A DNA stretch of 26,769 bases, from positions 1-26,769 of the forward strand of contig DATNBR010000080.1 in NCBI GenBank assembly GCA_035571875.1, given 5' to 3'. Position numbers and translations under genes: made by a program. This stretch comes from Parafrigoribacterium_A sp035571875. GTDB taxonomy: Bacteria > Actinomycetota > Actinomycetes > Actinomycetales > Microbacteriaceae. The notes beneath the pieces were generated by a model that did not search any database, had not been told where the DNA came from, and saw only the letters and a program-made list of their open reading frames with translations. Below are positions 15,012-23,537 of the stretch, in pieces. The first letter of the stretch is position 1; each line of letters opens with the position of its first letter.

Positions 15012-15989
15012 GTGTCCGAGATCAAAATCAACGGACAGAAACGGCTCGTGATCGTCTCCGGTCGCGCGCATCCCCAGCTCGCCGCCGATATCGCGGCCGA
15101 ACTCGACACCGACCTGGTGCACACCAACGCCCGCACCTTCGCGAACGGTGAGATCTACGCCCGGTACGACGAGAGCGTTCGCGGATGCGACGCCTTCGTC
15201 ATCCAGTCGCACACCGAGCCGATCAACGAGTGGCTCATGGAGCAGCTCATCATGGTCGACGCACTCAAGCGGGCCTCGGCCAAGCGCATCACGGTCGTCG
15301 CTCCCTTCTATCCCTATGCCAGGCAAGACAAGAAGGGCCGCGGTCGCGAGCCGATCTCCGCGCGACTCGTCGCCGACCTGTTCAAGGCCGCCGGCGCCGA
15401 CCGCATCATGTCCGTCGACCTGCACGCCGCCCAGATCCAGGGCTTCTTCGACGGCCCCGTTGACCACCTCTTCGCGATGCCCGTGCTGCTCAAGCACTTC
15501 CAATCGAAGCTCGACACCTCGAACCTCACCGTCGTCTCTCCCGACATGGGCCGGGTGCGCGTCGCCGACATCTGGAGCGACAAGCTCGGCTCACCGCTCG
15601 CCATCATCCACAAGCGTCGCGACCCCCTCGTGCCGAACAAGGTCTCGGTGCACGAGATCATCGGACCGGTCGAGGGTCGAGTGTGCCTGATCGTCGACGA
15701 CATGATCGACACCGGGCGCACGATCGTCGCCGCAGCTCAGGCGCTCAAGGAAGCCGGGGCACTCAGTGTCGTCGTCGCCGCGACGCACGCCATCTTCTCC
15801 GACCCGGCGCCGGAGATACTGCAGTCCGAGTTCATCAACTCGGTCGTGGTCACCGACACGCTTCCGATCTCGCAGGCGAAACGCTTCCCGACCCTGGAGA
15901 TCCTGCCGATCGCTCCGCTGCTGGCCACGGCCATCCAGCAGGTGTTCGGCGACGGCTCGGTCACCTCGATGTTCGACGGCGCCGCGTAG
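15012..15989 (+). CDS. prs: Ribose-phosphate pyrophosphokinase
   Basis: The 325-residue protein makes PRPP from ribose 5-phosphate and ATP for nucleotide, His and Trp synthesis. The metal/ATP segment SVDLHAAQIQGFFD is at 134-147, the flexible catalytic loop with IHKRRDP at 199-205, and the PRPP loop VDDMIDTGRT at 228-237. YPYARQDKKGRGREPISA (100-117) is also invariant in class I enzymes. It begins with GTG at 15012 after a purine-rich stretch. glmU and prs are adjacent in most actinobacteria, linking wall precursor and nucleotide supply. The stop lies 13 bp from the stop of a convergent small gene. Confidence 0.97.
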   Translation: MSEIKINGQKRLVIVSGRAHPQLAADIAAELDTDLVHTNARTFANGEIYARYDESVRGCDAFVIQSHTEPINEWLMEQLIMVDALKRASAKRITVVAPFYPYARQDKKGRGREPISARLVADLFKAAGADRIMSVDLHAAQIQGFFDGPVDHLFAMPVLLKHFQSKLDTSNLTVVSPDMGRVRVADIWSDKLGSPLAIIHKRRDPLVPNKVSVHEIIGPVEGRVCLIVDDMIDTGRTIVAAAQALKEAGALSVVVAATHAIFSDPAPEILQSEFINSVVVTDTLPISQAKRFPTLEILPIAPLLATAIQQVFGDGSVTSMFDGAA

Positions 15990-16002
15990 CCGCAGCGCCG
16001 GT

Positions 16003-16374
16003 CTAGGCGCCGATGCTCGGTGCTGGGACGTTGGCAGCGCTCGGGATGAGGCCCAGGGACGCAACATGCTGATCGTGCCCGAAGGCAGCGACCGAGTAGC
16101 ACTCCCAGCCGATGCCACCGGGGCCGAAGATCTCGAAGCGGGCGGATGATCCGCTCGCGTCGGGCGCGCTGTGCCGCACCCAGGCGGCGCAGGCCGTGGC
16201 AGCGGTGGAGGAACCCACCGAGATCGTGGTGACGATGCCGGGCAGCACCAGCGCGATGATGCCGAGGAGGACGATGATGCGCATGATGAGGAGCCGCCGC
16301 TTCCGGCCGGGCAGCGGGCGGTCATCCGTCGGGTCGTAGCCCGCCAGCTCAGGGTGCTCCTCGAGTTCGCTCAT
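16003..16374 (-). CDS. Small single-span membrane protein, function unknown
   Basis: The 123-residue product has an acidic N-terminus (MSELEEHPEL), a basic patch GRKRR at 23-27, and one membrane segment at about 29-52. The outer part of about 70 residues is rich in Ala, Gly and Ser, with C62 and C92. I recognise no family. The orientation by the positive-inside rule places the C-terminal part outside. ATG 16374 is chosen because GGAGAG precedes it; a longer frame to 16407 has no ribosome site. It stands alone, convergent with prs, and its upstream side faces the dispersed repeat at 16408. Confidence 0.65.
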   Translation of the reverse strand: MSELEEHPELAGYDPTDDRPLPGRKRRLLIMRIIVLLGIIALVLPGIVTTISVGSSTAATACAAWVRHSAPDASGSSARFEIFGPGGIGWECYSVAAFGHDQHVASLGLIPSAANVPAPSIGA

Positions 16375-16407
16375 CGCTCTCCAGTCTTGCATGAGCCGCC
16401 TATCCAT

Positions 16408-16495
16408 GCGGGTTGAGTAGCGAGCGCCAGCGAGCGTATCGAAACCTCAACCGGAAGTGGTTTCGATACGGCCGCGGACGGCCTACTCAACCCGC
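16408..16495. repeat. Dispersed inverted repeat typical of Microbacteriaceae
   Basis: Outer arms GCGGGTTGAGTAG (16408-16420) and CTACTCAACCCGC (16483-16495) are perfect 13-bp complements. Inner arms GTATCGAAACC (16436-16446) and GGTTTCGATAC (16459-16469) are perfect 11-bp complements around a 12-base loop. The segments between (cgagcgccagcgagc and ggccgcggacggc) pair only partly. From memory, elements with these arms are common between genes in Leifsonia, Microbacterium and relatives. The bases after it (16500-16520, gtagcgagcttcgtcgcgag) look like a broken second copy of the internal cgagc motif. No T-tract follows. Confidence 0.85.
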
Positions 16496-16556
16496 TAGGG
16501 TAGCGAGCTTCGTCGCGAGCAGGAATGGCCCAGGGGCTGGAAGGGTTGGTCTTCGC

Positions 16557-17558
16557 ATGACCAGTACCATGACCGCCGTCGTCGCTTCGGCCGGACCGAT
16601 CTCCGAGGCATCTACCTTCCGCGAGATCGAGGTTCCCCTCCCCGAGTTGCGTCCGCGCGACCTCCTGGTGCGCGTCGAGGCGGTCTCGGTGAACCCGGTC
16701 GACACCAAGCGACGTCGCGGATTGGCGAACGGTGCATCCGCCCGGTTCGGATTCGACGCGGCGGGCACGGTGGCGGCGGTCGGTGCCGAGGTGTCCGGCT
16801 TCGCGATCGGCGACGAGGTCTACTACGCCGGAGACATCACGCGCGAAGGCACGAACGCCGACTTCCACGCCGTCGACGAGCGCATCGTGGGTCACAAGCC
16901 GTCCACGCTCGACTTCGCCGCCGCGGCAGCCCTACCCCTCACCACGATCACGGCCTGGGAGTCACTCTTCGAGAAGCTGCGCCTCGACGCAGACAGCAGG
17001 GGAGCGCTGCTCGTCGTCAGCGGCGCGGGCGGGGTCGGGTCGATTCTGACCCAGCTGGCGCGGGTGCTGACGGGCGTGACGATCGTGGCGACCGCATCCC
17101 GCCCTGAGTCCCGCGAGTTCGCCGCCCGAATGGGCGCGCACCACGTCGTCGATCACTCGGGCGACCTGGCGTCTGCGGTGCGAGCGGTGGCACCGGATGG
17201 CGTGCGCTGGGTGTTCTCGCCGCAGACCGCCGGCCACTTCAACGCTTTCGCCGAGCTGCTGCAGCCCTTCGGCGAGCTGGTGACCATCGACGGCGCGAGC
17301 GGCCTGGACACAAGCCGCCTCGTGCAGACCAGCATCACCTGGCACCAGGAGTGGATGTTCACCCGCGCCAAATTCGAGACGCCCGACATGGGCGAACAGG
17401 GCCGCCTGCTGGATGCCGTGGCCGGCCTGGTGGACGACGGTCGCGTCGTCAGCACGCTCACCACCAGGCTCGACGGGTTCAGTCCGGACAACCTGCGCCG
17501 CGCGCACGAACTGGTGGAGTCCGGCCGCAGCGTCGGCAAGGTCGTCGTGGCGCGGTAG
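16557..17558 (+). CDS. Quinone-oxidoreductase-like medium-chain dehydrogenase
   Basis: The 333-residue protein is a medium-chain dehydrogenase/reductase of the type annotated as 'zinc-binding alcohol dehydrogenase family'. VNPVDTKRRRG (45-55) and FGFDAAGTVAAVG (64-76) fit the GroES-like domain. The nucleotide fold has VVSGAGGVGS (153-162). Neither the catalytic zinc ligands nor the four-cysteine structural zinc site is present, so it is more likely an NADPH-dependent quinone or enone reductase than a true zinc alcohol dehydrogenase. ATG 16557 lies 11 bases after GGAAGGG; ATG 16569 is a second option. It is convergent with gnd, with 9 bp between stops. Substrate is unknown. Confidence 0.85.
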   Translation: MTSTMTAVVASAGPISEASTFREIEVPLPELRPRDLLVRVEAVSVNPVDTKRRRGLANGASARFGFDAAGTVAAVGAEVSGFAIGDEVYYAGDITREGTNADFHAVDERIVGHKPSTLDFAAAAALPLTTITAWESLFEKLRLDADSRGALLVVSGAGGVGSILTQLARVLTGVTIVATASRPESREFAARMGAHHVVDHSGDLASAVRAVAPDGVRWVFSPQTAGHFNAFAELLQPFGELVTIDGASGLDTSRLVQTSITWHQEWMFTRAKFETPDMGEQGRLLDAVAGLVDDGRVVSTLTTRLDGFSPDNLRRAHELVESGRSVGKVVVAR

Positions 17559-17567
17559 CTGCCTAAC

Positions 17568-19031
17568 TCAGTGCGTGCTCGGCTCCGTGGCGATCTCGCT
17601 GCGGTCGCCCGACCACAGCGTGTGGAACACGCCATCCTCGTCGACGCGCTTGTAGGTGTGCGCGCCGAAGAAGTCCCGCTGGCCCTGCACGAGAGCGGCG
17701 GGCAGGCGCTTGACGGCGAGCGAGTCGTAGTAGCTGAGCGCCGCGCCGAAGCCCGGGATCGGGATGCCCGAGAGGGCCGCGGTCGACACCACGCGGCGCC
17801 AGGCCGCCTCGCCCTCCTTCACGGCCTTCGCGAAGTAGGGGTCGACGAGCAGGGTCGGAATCGAGGCGTCGTTCGCGTACGCCTCGACGATGCGGTTGAG
17901 GAACTGCGCACGGATGATGCAGCCACCGCGCCAGATCGTCGCGACGGCTCCCTTGTCGATCTCCCAGCCGTACTTCTCTGCTCCGGCGATGATCGCGTCG
18001 AAACCCTGCGCGTAGGCGACGACCTTGGAGGCGTAGAGGGCGGCGCGCACGTCGTCTTCGAAGGACGATCCCTCGGACGGGGCCACGACATCCGGACGTG
18101 ACTCGACGATCGCTTGCACGGCCTCGCGCTGTTCCGGGTGACTCGAGACGGCGCGCGCGAAGACGGCCTCGGCGATGCCACCGACGGGAACGCCAAGGTC
18201 GAGCGCGTTCTGCACGGTCCAGACTCCGGTGCCCTTGGAGCCGGCCTGGTCGAGCACGATGTCGACGAACGGCTTGCCCGTCTTGGCGTCCACCTGCCTG
18301 AGCACCTCTGCGGTGATCTCGATCAGGTACGACTCGAGGTCGCCCGAGTTCCAGGTCTCGAACACCTCGGCGATCGCGGCGGGTTCGTGGCCCGTGACGG
18401 TGCGCAGCAGGTCGTAGGCCTCGGCGATGAGCTGCATGTCGGCGTACTCGATGCCGTTGTGGATCATCTTGACGAAGTGACCGGCGCCATCCGTACCGAT
18501 GTGGGTGACACAGGGAACGCCGTCGACCACCGCGGCGATCGACTCGAGAATCGGCCCGAGCGTCTTGTACGACTCGACAGAGCCTCCGGGCATGATGCTC
18601 GGGCCCTTGAGCGCACCCTCCTCGCCGCCGGAGATGCCGACGCCGACAAAGTGGAGGCCCTTCTCGCGCAGCGCCTTCTCGCGACGGATGGTGTCTTGGA
18701 AGTTCGCGTTGCCGCCGTCGACGATGATGTCGCCGGGCTCGAAGACCGCGGAAAGCTGGTCGATGACCGCATCCGTTCCCTTGCCTGCCTGCACCATGAT
18801 GATGGCCGTGCGCGGCTTGGCGAGCGACGCGGCGAAGTCCTCGATCGACTTGGCGGCCACGAAGCCGTCATCCGGGTGTTCGGAGAGCAGAACGTCGGTG
18901 CGCTCCGGCGAGCGATTGTAGACCGCGACCGTGTTGCCCTCGCGGCTCGCGAGGTTGCGGGCGAGGTTCGAGCCCATGACGGCGAGGCCGACGACACCGA
19001 TGTTCGCGGTGGCGGTTGCGTTGTCTGGCAT
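17568..19031 (-). CDS. gnd: 6-phosphogluconate dehydrogenase, decarboxylating
   Basis: The 487-residue protein oxidises 6-phosphogluconate to ribulose 5-phosphate and CO2 in the cytosol. The nucleotide loop GLAVMGSNLARN (15-26) and NRSPERTD (39-46) fit the NADP-dependent class. GISGGEEGAL.GPSIMPGG (132-150), K188 in HFVKMIHNGIEY, N192 and E195 are the catalytic residues. Length is that of the long homodimeric form. GAGGAG precedes the ATG on the minus strand. It follows kdgK by 98 bp on the same strand, so it may be read with the uronate genes or from its own promoter; the gap holds no convincing box. With gntP nearby it would also serve gluconate use. Confidence 0.97.
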   Translation of the reverse strand: MPDNATATANIGVVGLAVMGSNLARNLASREGNTVAVYNRSPERTDVLLSEHPDDGFVAAKSIEDFAASLAKPRTAIIMVQAGKGTDAVIDQLSAVFEPGDIIVDGGNANFQDTIRREKALREKGLHFVGVGISGGEEGALKGPSIMPGGSVESYKTLGPILESIAAVVDGVPCVTHIGTDGAGHFVKMIHNGIEYADMQLIAEAYDLLRTVTGHEPAAIAEVFETWNSGDLESYLIEITAEVLRQVDAKTGKPFVDIVLDQAGSKGTGVWTVQNALDLGVPVGGIAEAVFARAVSSHPEQREAVQAIVESRPDVVAPSEGSSFEDDVRAALYASKVVAYAQGFDAIIAGAEKYGWEIDKGAVATIWRGGCIIRAQFLNRIVEAYANDASIPTLLVDPYFAKAVKEGEAAWRRVVSTAALSGIPIPGFGAALSYYDSLAVKRLPAALVQGQRDFFGAHTYKRVDEDGVFHTLWSGDRSEIATEPSTH

Positions 19032-19129
19032 GGGGCTCCTCGGAGGTTCGGGCTGGTGGGGATGCGGGACGTTCCGCTCTTACAGGCTAGGGCCACCGCG
19101 CCGCACGCGAAAGCCGGTTACGACGAACG

Positions 19130-20104
19130 TCAGCGGCTCACGGGCTCGCTGCCGTTCAGGAGGGCGAGTTCGTGGCGGCGGGGAGCGCCCTCCCAGTCTC
19201 CGGGGACGAGGCAGGCGTAGGCACCGGTGGTGACGGCCGTGGCCAGGCGGGTGTCGACATCCGCGCCGAGCAGGTATTCCGCGAGATAGCCCGCGACGAA
19301 GGCGTCGCCGGCGCCGACGGTGTCGACGGCTGTGATCTTCACGGCCTCGCGGGAGTGTTCCTTGCCATCGGCGAGGGCAAGAGCGCCGCGGGCGCCGAGC
19401 TTGATCACGGCCTCGCGGGCGCCGAGCTCGACGATTCGCCTGGCGAGCTCCGACGCCGATTCTGCCTCGCCCACGGCGATCGCCGCCTCGTCATCGCCGG
19501 CGAACACGATGTCGGCCTGGGGGATGATGCTGAGGTAGCTCTCGCGCGCCTGCTCACGCGACCAGAGCTTGCCGCGAAAGTTCAGGTCGAAGGAGACGGC
19601 GACGCCCGACTCCTTCGCCACGCGGATCGCCTCGGTAACGGTCTCGGCCATGCCCTCGGAGAGGGCGGGGGAGATGCCGGTGAGGTGCAGCACCTCGGCC
19701 CCGCGGATCAGGTCGGCGTCGAAGTCCGAGGAGAGCAGCCGCCCTCCGGCGTTGCCCTTCCGGTAGTACCAGACATGGGTGTCGCTCGTCGTGCGCCGCT
19801 CCTTGATCATGAGCGAGGTCGGCGCCTCGGGGTCGCGCACACCGATGGTCCGGATGCCCTCAGCCGCGAGTTCCCGCAGCACGAGGTCACCGAGGGAGTC
19901 GGCTCCGACCCTGCCGATCCAGGTGACTTCGACGCCGAGACGGCTCAGGCCGATCGCCACGTTGCTCTCCGCACCGCCGATGCCGAGTTCCATGGCGCGA
20001 GCGTGCTGCAGCGGCCCCGCGCTCGTCGCGGCCATGAGGGCCATCGTCTCGCCCAGCGTGACCACACCGCCCATGACACCACCGCCTGCGACCACGCCGC
20101 TCAT
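19130..20104 (-). CDS. kdgK: 2-dehydro-3-deoxygluconokinase (PfkB/ribokinase family)
   Basis: The 324-residue protein is a ribokinase-fold sugar kinase. VTLGETMALM (15-24) and GIGGAESNVAIGLSRLG (41-57) are typical of KDG kinases, and DTVGAGDAFVAGY (261-273) is PfkB signature 2 with catalytic base D267. VWYYRKGNAG (111-120) is another KdgK trait. It would phosphorylate 2-keto-3-deoxygluconate at O6 to give KDPG. The ATG at 20104 overlaps the stop of eda as ATGA, so the two are likely coupled. The family often starts near GGVVTLGE; ATG 20074 is thus an alternative start. The place after manD and eda supports this substrate over fructose or ribose. Confidence 0.92.
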   Translation of the reverse strand: MSGVVAGGGVMGGVVTLGETMALMAATSAGPLQHARAMELGIGGAESNVAIGLSRLGVEVTWIGRVGADSLGDLVLRELAAEGIRTIGVRDPEAPTSLMIKERRTTSDTHVWYYRKGNAGGRLLSSDFDADLIRGAEVLHLTGISPALSEGMAETVTEAIRVAKESGVAVSFDLNFRGKLWSREQARESYLSIIPQADIVFAGDDEAAIAVGEAESASELARRIVELGAREAVIKLGARGALALADGKEHSREAVKITAVDTVGAGDAFVAGYLAEYLLGADVDTRLATAVTTGAYACLVPGDWEGAPRRHELALLNGSEPVSR

Positions 20105-20751
20105 GCGCGCGCCTCGCGCGCGACCTCGACCGCGGCCCTCGCGCGAGCGGCGAGTTCGGTGAGCGATCCGCCCTTGAGCGCGTCGCCGACGAGCGGTCCC
20201 CCGAGGCTCACGGCGACCGCGCCCGCGTTCAGCCAGAGCGGGATGTGCTCGAGAGCGATGCCGCCCGATGGCACGAACTGCAGCTCGGGGAACGGCCCGC
20301 GCAGGTGCGAGCCGTACTGCGGCCCCACCGTCTCGGCCGGGAAGATCTTCACGGCCGTCGCACCGGCCTGCCACGCGGTGAACAGTTCGGTGGGGGTGAG
20401 TCCACCGGGGAACACGGGAACACCGGCGGCGACCGCGACCTCGATGACGGCGACGTTCAGGATGGGCGTGACGAGATAGCTGGCCCCGGCGTCGATGGCA
20501 CGTCTCGCCTCGACCGCCGCGGTGATCGTGCCGACGCCGATCTCGACATCCGCCCCGCCCCTCGCGACGATAGCCGGGAGGTGCTCGAAGGTGTTCGGTG
20601 TGCTGAGGGTCAACTCCATCGAGCGCACTCCATTGGCCGCCAGGACGTCGATGACGGGAGCGTATTCGGCGGCGTCGCGCGCGCGCAGCACGGCAATGAT
20701 CGGATGCTCGCGGAGCACTGCCGAGGGCGCGAGCCGCTTCTGTTCGGTCAT
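20101..20751 (-). CDS. eda: KDPG aldolase (bifunctional KHG/KDPG aldolase family)
   Basis: The 216-residue TIM-barrel protein would split KDPG into pyruvate and glyceraldehyde 3-phosphate. By alignment to E. coli Eda, the Schiff-base lysine is K135 in AVKIFPAE, the acid/base glutamate E46 in SMELTLS, and T75 in GVGTI. The arginine of E. coli 'VTLRT' (R49) is S50 here (TLST), closer to the 'PLNSP' of KDPGal aldolase DgoA; this may shift substrate use. GPFPELQFVPSGGI (152-165) is typical of the family. AGGAG lies just before ATG 20751. It sits between manD (19 bp upstream) and kdgK (4-bp overlap), fitting a KDG-to-KDPG route. Confidence 0.9.
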   Translation of the reverse strand: MTEQKRLAPSAVLREHPIIAVLRARDAAEYAPVIDVLAANGVRSMELTLSTPNTFEHLPAIVARGGADVEIGVGTITAAVEARRAIDAGASYLVTPILNVAVIEVAVAAGVPVFPGGLTPTELFTAWQAGATAVKIFPAETVGPQYGSHLRGPFPELQFVPSGGIALEHIPLWLNAGAVAVSLGGPLVGDALKGGSLTELAARARAAVEVAREARA

Positions 20752-20770
20752 GGTGCTCCTCGTCGTGCGC

Positions 20771-22003
20771 TTACCAGTCGTGGATGGTGCCGTCGAGCTT
20801 GAGGCGGTTGACCGGCAGGTAGGCGGGCGTGTACTCGAAGGATGCCGCAAGATCGTCGTCGTAGTCCACTCCGAGCCCGGGGTTGTCGCCCGGGTGCAGC
20901 AGCCCGTTCTCAAATGTATAGCTCGTCGTGAAGACGTTCAGGGTGTCATCCGAGTGCTTCATGTACTCCTGAATGCCGAAGTTGTGGATGGCGAGGTCGA
21001 GGTGCAGCGCCGCCGCCTGGCCGACGGGGGAGATGTCGGTCGGGCCGTGGAAGCCGGATTTGATCTGGTAGACGCCTGCAAAATCCATGATCTTCTTGAG
21101 CGCGCTGATGCCGCCGGTGTGGGTGACGGCGCTGCGCACGTAGTCGATGAGCTGCTCGGTGATGAGCGTCTGATAGTCGAAGACGGTGTTGAAGATCTCA
21201 CCGATGGCGAGCGGCGTCGTGGTCTGCGAGCGAACCCGCCGCAGTCCCTCCTGGTTCTCGCCCGGAGTGCAGTCCTCGAGCCAGAACAGGTCGTAGGGTT
21301 CGAGCGACTTGCCGAGGATCGCCGCCTGGTTCGGCGTGAGTCGATGGTGTCCGTCGTGCAGCAGCGGGATGTCGTAGCCGAACTCTTCGCGCACGGCTGC
21401 GAACACGGTGGGGATGTGGTGAAGGTAGGCGCGGCTGTCCCACTCCTCCTCGGTGGGCACCTCGGTGCGCTTGGCCGGCTCGTAGTCGTAGCGCTCGCCG
21501 GGCTTCTGGTTGGTCGCGACGCCGTAGACCTGGCCGAGGCCGGGAACGGCGGTCTGCACGCGGATGGCCTTGAAACCCTGGTCGAGATGGTTGCGAATCG
21601 AGGTGAACAGCGAGGGCAGGTCTGAACCGGATGCGTGGCCGTAGGCGAGCGCGCCGGTGCGCGAGGCGCCGCCCAGAAGTTGGTACACGGGAAGGCCGGC
21701 GACCTTGCCCTTTACGTCCCAGAGGGCCACGTCGACCGCGGCGATCGCCGCCATCGTCACGGGGCCGCGACGCCAGTAGGCGCCGCGGTAGAGGTACTGC
21801 CAGGTGTCTTCGATCTTCTGCGGATCGCGGCCGATCAGCAGCGGAACGACGTGTTCCTTCAGGTAGGCGACGACCGAGAGTTCGCGGCCGTTGAGGGTGG
21901 CGTCGCCGAGGCCGGTGACGCCATCCGAGGTGGTGATCCTGAGGGTGACGAAGTTGCGGCCGGGGCTGGTGACCAGTACTTCGACGCGATCGATGGTGCT
22001 CAT
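20771..22003 (-). CDS. manD: D-mannonate dehydratase, enolase superfamily (ManD)
   Basis: The 410-residue protein is of the enolase superfamily, not the unrelated UxuA fold. Residues match the known Novosphingobium ManD: R148 and Y160 (R147/Y159 there), metal ligands D217, E243 and E269, H219 in LLHDGHH, and H319 in GFHGPTD. The proline after HG (P321) is, as I recall, the residue found in the high-efficiency mannonate dehydratases; low-activity gluconate types have alanine. WQYLYRGAYWRRGPV (68-82) is also typical. It dehydrates D-mannonate to KDG. AAGGAG precedes ATG 22003, 13 bp after the uxaC stop, so co-transcription is near certain. Confidence 0.93.
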   Translation of the reverse strand: MSTIDRVEVLVTSPGRNFVTLRITTSDGVTGLGDATLNGRELSVVAYLKEHVVPLLIGRDPQKIEDTWQYLYRGAYWRRGPVTMAAIAAVDVALWDVKGKVAGLPVYQLLGGASRTGALAYGHASGSDLPSLFTSIRNHLDQGFKAIRVQTAVPGLGQVYGVATNQKPGERYDYEPAKRTEVPTEEEWDSRAYLHHIPTVFAAVREEFGYDIPLLHDGHHRLTPNQAAILGKSLEPYDLFWLEDCTPGENQEGLRRVRSQTTTPLAIGEIFNTVFDYQTLITEQLIDYVRSAVTHTGGISALKKIMDFAGVYQIKSGFHGPTDISPVGQAAALHLDLAIHNFGIQEYMKHSDDTLNVFTTSYTFENGLLHPGDNPGLGVDYDDDLAASFEYTPAYLPVNRLKLDGTIHDW

Positions 22004-22016
22004 GGGTGTCGTCTCC

Positions 22017-23447
22017 TTAGTGAGTACGTCGTTCGTAGGCCTGCAGCGGCAGGGTGTAGCTGAGGTCGATGGCGGTCTCGATGGCCTCGTCGAGCCCGAG
22101 CCTGTGCTCGGCGACGAGTTTCGCGAGGAAGCCCGCGTCGATGCGCCTGGCGAGGTCGTGTCTCGCCGGAATGGAGGCGAAGGCTCGGGTGTCGTCGACG
22201 AATCCGCTCGTGTTGTAGAAGCCCGCGGTCTCGGTGGTGAGCTCGCGGAACCTCGCCATGCCGCCAGGGGAGTCGAGGAACCACCACGGTGCGCCGAGCC
22301 TGACGGAGGGGTATGCGCCCGCGATGGGGGCCAGTTCCCGCGAATAGACGGTCTCGTCCACGGTGAACAGCACCATGCGGAACCGCGGGTCATGCCCGAA
22401 GGCGTCGAGCAGGGGCCGAAGCGAGCGGGTGAACTCCACGGCCACGGGGATGTCGAATCCGGCGTTGTGCCCGAACCGAGAGAGCGCGGCGGCGGAGTGG
22501 TCGCGCAGCACGCCGGGGTGCACCTGCATCACGAGTCCGTCGTCGAGCGACATCCGCGCGGTCTCGAAGAGCATGGTGGCCGCGAAGGCGGATGCCGTGG
22601 CGGCGTCGAGCGGGCCGCGCAGGGCCGCGTCGAAGATGCGCTGCGCCTCGGCCGCGGGCAGCGGAGTCGTGTCGACCGAGAGATGGCCGTGGTCGCTGGA
22701 TCGAGCGCCGGCGGCGGCGAAGGCGGCCCGGCGCTGGCGGAGAGCTGCGAGGAAGCCGTCGTAGTCGACGATCTCGATGCCGCTCGCCGCGGAGAGCGAG
22801 CGCACGTCGGCGGCCCAGCCCGCACGATCCGGGTAGAACATGGCGTCGGGCCTGAACGTCGGCACGACGCGCTCGCCCCAGCCGTCGGCCGCGAGCTTCG
22901 CGTGGGAGGCGAGGTCGGCATCCGGTGCGTCGGTCGTGCTGAGAATCTCGATGTTGAAGCGATCGAACAGCGGGCGGATGTGGAACTCCGGCTTCGCAAG
23001 CGCCTCCAGCAGCTGGTCGTACAGTTCGTCTGCCGTCTCGGCGGACGGACGCACTGTCGCGCCGAAGACCTCGACGAGCTCATGCTCGAGCCAGTAACGG
23101 GTGGGCGTGCCGCGGAACAGCTTCCAGTTCTCGCACACCGTTCGCCAGATGGCCCGGTGGTCGGTCTCGACGGTCACGGCGGGGTCGAGCGAGGGCACCC
23201 CGAGCTTCTCGGCGGGCACGCCCTGTGAGACGAGCATCCGGGTGAGGTAGTGGTCGGGGATGACGAACAGTTCCGCAGGGTCGCCGAAGGATTCGTTGCC
23301 GAGGATCGCGTCGATCTCGATGTGCCCGTGCATGCAGACGAGGGGCAGCGGCGCGGTCGCCGCGTACACCTCGCGGGCGATCGCGAGCTGAGTCGCTTCT
23401 GCCGGCAGCGCCCGATCCGGATGCAGCGTCCAGGGACCCTCCGCCAC
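22017..23447 (-). CDS. uxaC: Glucuronate isomerase (uronate isomerase)
   Basis: The 476-residue protein is an amidohydrolase-fold isomerase converting D-glucuronate to D-fructuronate, or galacturonate to tagaturonate. Metal-binding H40 and H42 lie in CMHGHIEID; PDHYLTRMLVSQGV (64-77), WLEHELVEVFG and the C-terminal GFVDDTRAFASIPARHDLARR are family features. The HGH pattern and several loops differ from the E. coli enzyme, pointing to a divergent actinobacterial branch. GTG 23447 is chosen because AGGAGG stands 5 bases before it; the frame is open to 23567 but without a ribosome site. It leads the minus-strand operon uxaC-manD-eda-kdgK. Its product must be reduced by UxuB before ManD can act, and uxuB is not here. 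Confidence 0.93.
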   Translation of the reverse strand: MAEGPWTLHPDRALPAEATQLAIAREVYAATAPLPLVCMHGHIEIDAILGNESFGDPAELFVIPDHYLTRMLVSQGVPAEKLGVPSLDPAVTVETDHRAIWRTVCENWKLFRGTPTRYWLEHELVEVFGATVRPSAETADELYDQLLEALAKPEFHIRPLFDRFNIEILSTTDAPDADLASHAKLAADGWGERVVPTFRPDAMFYPDRAGWAADVRSLSAASGIEIVDYDGFLAALRQRRAAFAAAGARSSDHGHLSVDTTPLPAAEAQRIFDAALRGPLDAATASAFAATMLFETARMSLDDGLVMQVHPGVLRDHSAAALSRFGHNAGFDIPVAVEFTRSLRPLLDAFGHDPRFRMVLFTVDETVYSRELAPIAGAYPSVRLGAPWWFLDSPGGMARFRELTTETAGFYNTSGFVDDTRAFASIPARHDLARRIDAGFLAKLVAEHRLGLDEAIETAIDLSYTLPLQAYERRTH

Positions 23448-23477
23448 AATCGCCTCCTCGGTGAAACAGATTCTGAA

Positions 23478-23502
23478 TGAAACAAGATCGAGCGTTGTTT
23501 CA
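23478..23502. promoter_or_regulatory. Operator-like palindrome in the uxaC leader
   Basis: TGAAACAA (23478-23485) and TTGTTTCA (23495-23502) form a perfect 8-bp inverted repeat around 9 bases. A third half-site, TGAAACAG, lies at 23462-23469, 16 bp from the first. The site is about 30-55 bases after the predicted uxaC start of transcription and before its ribosome site. The likely ligand-responsive binder is the divergent LacI-family protein, but the odd spacer is not classic for LacI sites and a GntR-family protein encoded elsewhere is also possible. Confidence 0.6.
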
Positions 23503-23537
23503 GTGCATTCCTGACCACGACGCGTCGCTCTTTCGTC

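Noticed and set aside
16557..17558. The dehydrogenase as the missing fructuronate reductase
   Set aside because: It is of the quinone-oxidoreductase type; known UxuB proteins belong to the mannitol dehydrogenase family, with a different fold pattern and motifs.
21891..23228. A 445-codon plus-strand frame over uxaC and manD
   Set aside because: It is antisense to two well-supported enzymes and has no recognisable motif.
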